The notes under the pieces were generated by a model, which made no database searches, was not told where the DNA came from, and was given only the letters and a program-made list of their open reading frames with translations. From contig NZ_AQYH01000006.1 of NCBI RefSeq assembly GCF_000380505.1, positions 310,001 through 374,000 of the forward strand: a stretch of DNA of 64,000 bases. Reading direction: 5' to 3'. A program made the position numbers and the translations under genes. The DNA is from Kaistia granuli DSM 23481. GTDB taxonomy: Bacteria; Pseudomonadota; Alphaproteobacteria; Rhizobiales; Kaistiaceae. Below are positions 59,038-64,000 of the stretch, piece by piece (positions within the stretch are counted from its first letter, which is position 1; the number at the start of each line of letters is the position of its first letter).

Positions 59038-60561
59038 TCAGGCGTCGACGCGCCCGCCCGGCTGCGACGAGTGCGCGCGCCAGTCGTCGAACTGCTCGAT
59101 CGGGTAGATCGGGCGCGGGATCCGCTTCCACGGCAGCGTGAACACGTCCGACTGGCCGGGCCCGCGCGTATCGGCACGGACCACCGTCGGCGCGATCGGC
59201 GCGAAATACTGGAAGTTCGACGCGGTCTTCAGAACCGCGATGCCGTAGTCCTCCGGATCGACGCCCATCGCCCGGTAGATACCGGGGACATTGCCGGCGA
59301 CGCCGCGCAAGGTCGTGATCATCAGCGTGACGGGGCCAACGTCGAAGATGACGGACGGGCCGAGGTCGACCTCGGACTGCTGGTTGTAGTCGGCAACGAT
59401 TACGACGCCACCGCCGACCGTGCGCACCGTGCCGGTCACCTCGAGCGGGGTGAAGAACTCCGTCGCCGCGTCGCCGCCGAGCGGCAGCGTCACCGTGGCG
59501 CCCTCGCCCGCCGCGACCAGGGTCGCCGCCGCTTGCGGCGAGATCAGCGGCACCAGGGCGCGCTTGCTGATTCCCAGCCGCAGCATGGCTTCGAGCAGCA
59601 GATTGCTGTCGCCGGCAGCGCCGCCGAACACGGTGTCGCCGGTGTCGCTCAGCACCACCCGGCCCGGTGAGGCGTCCGCGAGCCGGACCGCCTCGTCGAC
59701 GGGGACCGCCTCGCGGATCTGGAAATCATCGCGCAGCGACCAGCAGAGATCGGCGAGGTCGTCGGCCAGCTTTTCCGCCAGATCCGGGTCGTTGTCGGTG
59801 ACGACGATGACCGACCAGCCGCCCTCGGCGACGTCGAGCCAGGGCTGCATCGGATAGTTCGAAGCCTGCAACACGCGGGTATCCGCCTCGACGGCCCGCG
59901 CCGCGTCGAACCAGACTTTCATCGGCCCCTGCGAGGTCAGGAACTGCTCCTGATGCGAGACGAGCGGGATCTTCCGCCAGGCCGTCACCGGCTTGAGGCC
60001 CTCGGTAAGGATCCGCAGCAGCAGCCTGGTGCCGATCAGGCCGGTGTCATAGGGATCATGCGGCTGCGTGCGATGGCCGACGATGGCGGTGGCGTTGTCG
60101 ATGATCTTCTGCGTGACGTTGGCATGATGATCGAGGCCGAGCACGATCGGCACGTCGGGTCCGAGAATCTCTCGGCAAAGCGCGATCTGCTCGCCCTCGA
60201 CATCGTCGATGCCCTCGGCAGAGCAGGCGCCATGCAGTTGCAGCGCCAGCCCGTCGATCTTGCCCGCCGCCAGCAGGCCGTCGCGGATCTTGTCCTGGAA
60301 GAACTGGAACGCCTCGGTCGAGATACGGCCGCCAGCGACAGCATAACCACGGATGATCGGGACCGACTCGATGTCGAGACCGCTCTCCTCGATCGCCTGG
60401 ATATGGCCGCCGACCTGGCCATAGCCGCGCTGCTTCTCGATCATCTCGGCGCCTTCGAAAATGCCGAAGGAACGATAATCGTCCAGCGTGGTCAGCACCG
60501 GATTGAAGTCGTTGGTTTCCTGCGCGACGTGGATGACGGCGATACGCAAGTCAGTCTCCAT
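59038..60561 (-). CDS. M81-family (MlrC-like) metallopeptidase
   Basis: A 507-residue protein of the M81/MlrC family. The N-terminal domain starts RIAVIHVAQETNDFNPV; metal ligands are in GLDHHANVT (Asp and His) and RTQPHDPYDTG (His). The second domain has the SDTGDTVFGGAAGDSNLL block. The founding member, MlrC of microcystin degradation, cleaves a small peptide with D-residues, but most relatives have unknown substrates. It is the first gene before a dipeptide-type importer (53473-58960), which suggests hydrolysis of the imported peptide or amide. A second, distinct M81 gene is at 62112. A 5-7-5 inverted repeat lies upstream (60572-60588). Confidence 0.85.
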   Translation of the reverse strand: METDLRIAVIHVAQETNDFNPVLTTLDDYRSFGIFEGAEMIEKQRGYGQVGGHIQAIEESGLDIESVPIIRGYAVAGGRISTEAFQFFQDKIRDGLLAAGKIDGLALQLHGACSAEGIDDVEGEQIALCREILGPDVPIVLGLDHHANVTQKIIDNATAIVGHRTQPHDPYDTGLIGTRLLLRILTEGLKPVTAWRKIPLVSHQEQFLTSQGPMKVWFDAARAVEADTRVLQASNYPMQPWLDVAEGGWSVIVVTDNDPDLAEKLADDLADLCWSLRDDFQIREAVPVDEAVRLADASPGRVVLSDTGDTVFGGAAGDSNLLLEAMLRLGISKRALVPLISPQAAATLVAAGEGATVTLPLGGDAATEFFTPLEVTGTVRTVGGGVVIVADYNQQSEVDLGPSVIFDVGPVTLMITTLRGVAGNVPGIYRAMGVDPEDYGIAVLKTASNFQYFAPIAPTVVRADTRGPGQSDVFTLPWKRIPRPIYPIEQFDDWRAHSSQPGGRVDA

Positions 60562-60571
60562 GAGAATTTGT

Positions 60572-60588
60572 ATTCGATGCGAACGAAT
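60572..60588. promoter_or_regulatory. Candidate regulator site upstream of the M81 gene
   Basis: ATTCG-ATGCGAA-CGAAT is a perfect 5-7-5 inverted repeat directly upstream of the 60561 start. Its layout equals that of the IclR-type sites (ATTCC-7-GGAAC), but the arms differ, so assignment to the same regulator is uncertain. Confidence 0.35.
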
Positions 60589-60780
60589 AGATTTACCGCG
60601 CCGACGTCTGCGCGGATGAAATCCGCCGCGTTTGGCCGGTATAGGCTGAAGCTCAATGAGCTATCGGGCAGAACAGAACAGGGCGCCCAGTCGTCGAGAA
60701 GGCTATAAACCGTCAAATTTCGCGTCAATGTCGTGACGTTTCGTCAGGCGGAATAACTTCTACACTCCCGGCATTTCAAA

Positions 60781-60807
60781 CGCCGCCACGCGCGGAGCGT
60801 GGCGGCG
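60781..60807 (-). terminator. Terminator of the 60817 gene
   Basis: An 11-bp perfect stem CGCCGCCACGC (60781-60791) and its complement (60797-60807) with a five-base loop. Read on the minus strand it starts nine bases past the stop and is followed by TTTGAAAT, a short T-run. Confidence 0.65.
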
Positions 60808-60816
60808 CAAGCTTGA

Positions 60817-62121
60817 TCAGAAGAAGGTCTTCAGTGCGCGGGTGACGCGATAATCCTCGTCGACCAGCATCAGCACCGACCACTTGTCGAAGGTGGTGCA
60901 GGGATGGCTGATGCCGAAGCCGACCATGTCACCGGGCTTCAACGGGCTGCCCTCCGGCGTGACGAGATGGCAATGCTGATCGTTGAGGGCGACGACCTCG
61001 TGGCCCGGCAGCATTTCGGCCGGCGCGGCCATGCTGCCGTCGGGGCGATACCAGCGCAGCGGCACCGGCAGGCCGGCATCGTGGCTGACGTCGCGCTTGC
61101 CCATGGTGAGCATGGTCCGCCCTGCCTCGGGGCGCGACTGCACCATCGCCCAGACTTCGAGCGCCGGCTCCAGTCCGCCTTGCGGCAGCTTGAGCGAGGT
61201 CTCGCTGACGATGCGCTTGAACGCCGCCGCATAGGCGATCGAATCATGGGTGAGATAGCAGCCGGATCGCAGCACGCGCAGCACCGGGCGGGGGAAGGCG
61301 ACAAGATCGAACCGCTCGACGACGCGGTCGAAGAAGGCCGAACCGCCGGCGCTGATCACCACGGGCGCATCGGACTGGAACAGCCCTTCGTTAAGCGCCA
61401 GCAATGCCATGGCGGCGACGTCGTCGATCAGGACGTCGGCCGTCTCCGGCGTCGGCAACATGCCCTCGAAGCATTCGAATCCGGCCAGCTCCAAGCCCGG
61501 CGCCGCCGCGATGGCGCGGGCAAGCTCGATGGCGCCTTCGCGGGAACGGACGCCGGTGCGGCCGCCGGCAAAGCCCATCTCGACCAGCACCCGCAGCGGA
61601 TTGCCGGCTGGCGGCGGATTGCGGCGGGCACCCTCGACCAGCAGAGCAACGCCATCGAGGCTGTCGGCCAGGCAATAGAGCTCGATCGCATCGTCACCGG
61701 CGAGAGCCCGGAAGCAGGCATCGATCGCCTGGTTGCCGACCGGCTGGTTGGCCATCAGCACGCGCTTGACGCCGAAGCGCCGGCAGACCTCGACCTGCTG
61801 CACGGTGGCGGCGGTGATGGCCCAGGCGCCGTCGGCGATCTGCAGATCGAACAGATGCGGCGACATCGTCGTCTTGCCGTGCGGCGCGATGACGAGGTCG
61901 TTCTCGGCCGTGAAGGCGCTCATCCAGGCGCTGTTGGCGGCGACAATGTCCTGCCGGATGACGGCGACGGGCAGCGGCAGGTCGCCGTCGAGCAGGCTCC
62001 AGCCCTGGCTCGCGACATCGCCGACAGTCAGGCGCGGCGCATCGAAGGGCAGCCCCTTGGTGGAAGGATCGAGTTCGAGGGCATCAAGCGATGCGATGTC
62101 GAGGCGGGGGATCAGAGCCAT
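60817..62121 (-). CDS. D-serine-dehydratase-like fold-type III PLP enzyme
   Basis: A 434-residue PLP enzyme. The lysine is in LVIAPHGKTTMSP. Near the C-terminus GISHPCTTFDKW carries His-x-Cys, the zinc pair of eukaryotic-type D-serine dehydratases, where the relative at 51912 has His-x-Asp. VISAGGSAFFD is the phosphate-binding loop. The expected reaction is removal of water or a related beta-elimination or retro-aldol step on a D-amino acid. The end of the M81 gene at 62112 overlaps its start by ten bases, so the two are translated together. A terminator follows. Confidence 0.85.
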   Translation of the reverse strand: MALIPRLDIASLDALELDPSTKGLPFDAPRLTVGDVASQGWSLLDGDLPLPVAVIRQDIVAANSAWMSAFTAENDLVIAPHGKTTMSPHLFDLQIADGAWAITAATVQQVEVCRRFGVKRVLMANQPVGNQAIDACFRALAGDDAIELYCLADSLDGVALLVEGARRNPPPAGNPLRVLVEMGFAGGRTGVRSREGAIELARAIAAAPGLELAGFECFEGMLPTPETADVLIDDVAAMALLALNEGLFQSDAPVVISAGGSAFFDRVVERFDLVAFPRPVLRVLRSGCYLTHDSIAYAAAFKRIVSETSLKLPQGGLEPALEVWAMVQSRPEAGRTMLTMGKRDVSHDAGLPVPLRWYRPDGSMAAPAEMLPGHEVVALNDQHCHLVTPEGSPLKPGDMVGFGISHPCTTFDKWSVLMLVDEDYRVTRALKTFF

Positions 62122-63575
62122 GGATTGGGGTCCATCGGTGCGAGGGGGCGACGGGTCTTGGTATAGGGGATCTTGGCTGTGTCGCTCGGATAAGGCCCGC
62201 CCGTATCGAGGTAATGCACCTTGTGGGCGATCGGGGCGAAGGCGGCGTGGAAATGGTTGGACGACTTCACGACGACGATCTTCTTGGCGGCGAGGTCAAT
62301 GCCGAGATCGGTGAAGACGGGGGGACTGAAGGTCTGGGCGCGGGTCGAGGCCAGCACGACGTCGAGATTGCCGATGGTGACGGCGGCGGCCGGCCCGAGC
62401 GAGACCCAGCTCTGCTCGAACGGCACCAGCAGGTCATCGGTAATGCCGCGCACGACCACGCGAGCATCGATCGGCTTGCCCGAGGTCGGTGCCGCCTTGC
62501 CGCCGAAGCGCAAGTCGATCTCGGCGCCGACACCGGCGGCGCGGCAGAAGGCGACGGCGACGGGATCCCAGAGCGCACCAATCGCGGCCGGAATTTCGGG
62601 ATGGCGCAGCAGCGCTTCGACCATGACGGTCGAATCGCCGGCCACGCCGCCGCCGGGATTGTCCCAGCGGTCCGCCAGCACGACCGGCTGGCCGAGCTCG
62701 GCCATCGCCTGATCGATCGCCTCTTCCGGCTTGAAGTGATAGGGGCCGCCGCCATAGGCGCCCCAGCCGAGGATCTCGCGGCCCAGGCTTTCGGCCAGCG
62801 CCGCTGCCTTGTCGCGATTGGCCTCGCCATCGGCGACGACCAGGACCTTGGTGCCGACGTCATAGACGTCCGCCGCCTGGAAGCCATGCGCGACGGAGAT
62901 CGAGAGAATGCCGTCCTGCCCTTCCAGCGCCAGCATCCGATCGACGAAGCTGCGACCGGGCTCGCGACTGGTCATGAAGCCGGTGATGGCGCGGCAGTCG
63001 AAGACGGCGCTCACCGGCGCGATCTCGCGACGCGCCGCCTGGAGACAGAGCTCGACCAGATCTTCGGCGCGCTCAAGGAAATCCGTGTGCGGAAATTCCT
63101 TGAAGGCGACGATAACGTCCGCCGCCTCGACCATCTGGTCGGTCAGATGGCAATGCATGTCGAGTTCTGCGCCGACAATGGCCTTCGGCCCGGCGATGGC
63201 GCGCGCGTGCGCCAGCAGGTCACCCTCGCAGTCGTCATAACCGCGCGCCACCATCGAGCCATGGAGACCGAACAGCACCACGTCGACCGGCATCGCCGCC
63301 TTCAACTGGTCGAGGATCTCGTCGCGCAGGCTCTCATAGGCGTCGCGCGACACCAGCCCAGCCGGCTCGGCCCACGTCGCCGTACCTTCGAACAGGGTGA
63401 AGCCATCGCTACGAGCGCGGCGACGCGCCGCCACCATCGGACCGGAGCAGAGCGTCGGCGTCTCCGGATGGGTGCCGGGCGGGCAATAGAACGCCCCTTC
63501 GAAGGCGCTGCGATCCACGAAAAGTGGTGCAAACGTGTTCGTCTCCGTCGCCAGCGACGCCACAAAAACCCGCAT
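62112..63575 (-). CDS. M81-family (MlrC-like) metallopeptidase, second copy
   Basis: A 487-residue M81 protein. Metal ligands are in AELDMHCHLTD (Asp and His) and FKEFPHTDFLE (His), and the second domain carries DNPGGGVAGDSTVMV. The N-terminus MRVFVASLATETNTFAP is the usual family start, with GGGGAAGCGGA as ribosome site. It is not a recent copy of the 59038 gene; the two share only the family motifs. It is the first gene of the transcript that also makes the D-serine-dehydratase-like enzyme. The 260-base gap to the IclR gene at 63836 holds two operator-like palindromes, so this operon is probably under its control. Confidence 0.85.
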   Translation of the reverse strand: MRVFVASLATETNTFAPLFVDRSAFEGAFYCPPGTHPETPTLCSGPMVAARRRARSDGFTLFEGTATWAEPAGLVSRDAYESLRDEILDQLKAAMPVDVVLFGLHGSMVARGYDDCEGDLLAHARAIAGPKAIVGAELDMHCHLTDQMVEAADVIVAFKEFPHTDFLERAEDLVELCLQAARREIAPVSAVFDCRAITGFMTSREPGRSFVDRMLALEGQDGILSISVAHGFQAADVYDVGTKVLVVADGEANRDKAAALAESLGREILGWGAYGGGPYHFKPEEAIDQAMAELGQPVVLADRWDNPGGGVAGDSTVMVEALLRHPEIPAAIGALWDPVAVAFCRAAGVGAEIDLRFGGKAAPTSGKPIDARVVVRGITDDLLVPFEQSWVSLGPAAAVTIGNLDVVLASTRAQTFSPPVFTDLGIDLAAKKIVVVKSSNHFHAAFAPIAHKVHYLDTGGPYPSDTAKIPYTKTRRPLAPMDPNPWL

Positions 63576-63616
63576 TCCGCTTCCCCCGCCGCGATGATCC
63601 GCTCATCGCCAGCTTT

Positions 63617-63633
63617 ATTCTACATTATGGAAC
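63617..63633. promoter_or_regulatory. IclR-type operator, site 3
   Basis: ATTCTACATTATGGAAC matches the sites at 42034 and 42162 at 14 and 15 of 17 bases. It lies about 40 bases upstream of the 63575 ATG, on the side of the M81 gene. Confidence 0.6.
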
Positions 63634-63779
63634 AATGATTTGATCGCTTGCGCAAAGTTAAAGGGATGCGAGGTCGCGCTGTCAACACCAGCCAGAGCCT
63701 ACTCCTAGGAAACGTGATGTTCACCTTGCACGTTTTCCCGACTTCCTGTCTAAATGTGGCGAAGTCGCGCCGAAAAACA

Positions 63780-63796
63780 TCCTACAATATGGAATG
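63780..63796. promoter_or_regulatory. IclR-type operator, site 4
   Basis: TTCCTACAATATGGAAT matches site 3 at 13 of 17 bases and is itself symmetric as CATTCC-8-GGAATG (63778-63797). It lies about 40 bases upstream of the IclR start, so autoregulation is likely. Confidence 0.55.
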
Positions 63797-63835
63797 ATGT
63801 TCTCCCCCTCATTCAGGAGCAGGTCGGAACCAGCA

Positions 63836-64000
63836 TGACGAAGCGAGAAAGCGAACCGGCCGGTAGCGCCGTCGCCGCGCGCATCCAGTCCGTCGCCAGG
63901 GCCAAGGCCCTTCTCGACGCCATGGCGACCGGCGATTGGGTTTCGCTGCGCGACCTGGCGACCCGGACGGGACTGGCCAAGACGACGGCGTTCAATCTCG
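63836..64000 (+). CDS. IclR-family transcriptional regulator (3' end cut off by window)
   Basis: Only the first 55 codons are visible. They read MTKRESEPAGSAVAARIQSV, then ARAKALLDAMATGDWVSLRD, then LATRTGLAKTTAFNL, which is the winged-helix start of IclR proteins, with the recognition helix in GLAKTTAFNL. A GGAA lies six bases before the ATG. It is divergent from the M81/D-serine-dehydratase-like operon. The same 17-bp palindrome is found twice in the gap between them and twice upstream of the dipeptide-type transporter at 42381, so it probably controls both sets. The effector domain lies outside the window. Confidence 0.8.

Noticed and set aside
60734-60746. Short palindrome TGACG-TTT-CGTCA as an operator
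   Set aside because: Only five-base arms, no second copy, and about 170 bases from the nearest start. It could be chance.
1-64000. tRNA, rRNA, riboswitches, prophage genes and origin of replication
   Set aside because: I looked in all gaps on both strands and saw no cloverleaf, rRNA segment, riboswitch-like core, phage module or DnaA-box cluster. A covariance search could still find small RNAs.

Overview
This is a GC-rich window with tightly packed, overlapping operons and almost no intergenic DNA. It looks like a chromosomal or megaplasmid catabolic island of an alphaproteobacterium, most likely Hyphomicrobiales (Rhizobiales). That placement is an inference. It rests on the number of ABC uptake systems, the IclR/LacI regulators, the mandelate-racemase-like dehydratases, the opine-oxidase-like genes, and a dispersed palindromic repeat of the kind common in these genomes. 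I see no rRNA, tRNA, CRISPR array, transposase, phage gene or replication origin.

Layout. (1) 1-5984, plus strand: the end of an amino-acid/opine-type binding protein, a four-gene oxidase cluster resembling HcnABC/opine oxidase with a second DAO-type flavoprotein, and an aspartoacylase-like zinc deacylase. (2) 6045-12090, minus strand: a fructoside operon (LacI regulator, binding protein, two permeases, GH32 hydrolase) with two matching palindromic operators. (3) 12279-16998: two enolase-superfamily sugar-acid dehydratases, a LacI and an IclR regulator. (4) 17277-23914, plus: a complete CUT1 sugar ABC transporter, a third enolase-superfamily dehydratase and an RraA-like aldolase. (5) 23983-28980: a divergent IclR regulator and a second CUT1 transporter without an ATPase, ending in a second RraA-like gene. 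(6) 29142-34080, minus: aldo/keto reductase, amino-acid-type ABC transporter, IclR regulator. (7) 34329-41863, plus: pentonate dehydratase, SDR, FAH-family XylX/AraD1-like enzyme and a spermidine/putrescine-type ABC transporter, which suggests a Weimberg-type pentose route. (8) 42381-47736, plus: a five-gene dipeptide/opine-type ABC transporter. (9) 47916-53060: GntR-like regulator and SDR, divergent from a NagA-like deacetylase, two paralogous small cysteine proteins and a D-threonine-aldolase-like enzyme. (10) 53473-63575, minus: a second dipeptide-type ABC transporter with a fused double ATPase, two M81 (MlrC-like) proteins and a D-serine-dehydratase-like enzyme. (11) 63836-64000: the start of a fourth IclR regulator.

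How the genes may work together. Each block pairs an importer with enzymes for its cargo and a local regulator. Operator-like motifs tie distant blocks together. A 17-bp IclR-type palindrome occurs four times, flanking the region from 42 kb to 63.8 kb, and a different 26-bp element links the amino-acid-type importer at 30-33 kb to the pentonate operon at 34 kb.

The best candidate for an undescribed system is 49720-63575. There, D-amino-acid-type PLP enzymes, M81 proteins, a NagA-like deacetylase and two unassigned cysteine proteins sit with peptide-type importers. I propose uptake and breakdown of a modified or D-amino-acid-containing peptide or amide. The substrate is not shown by the sequence.
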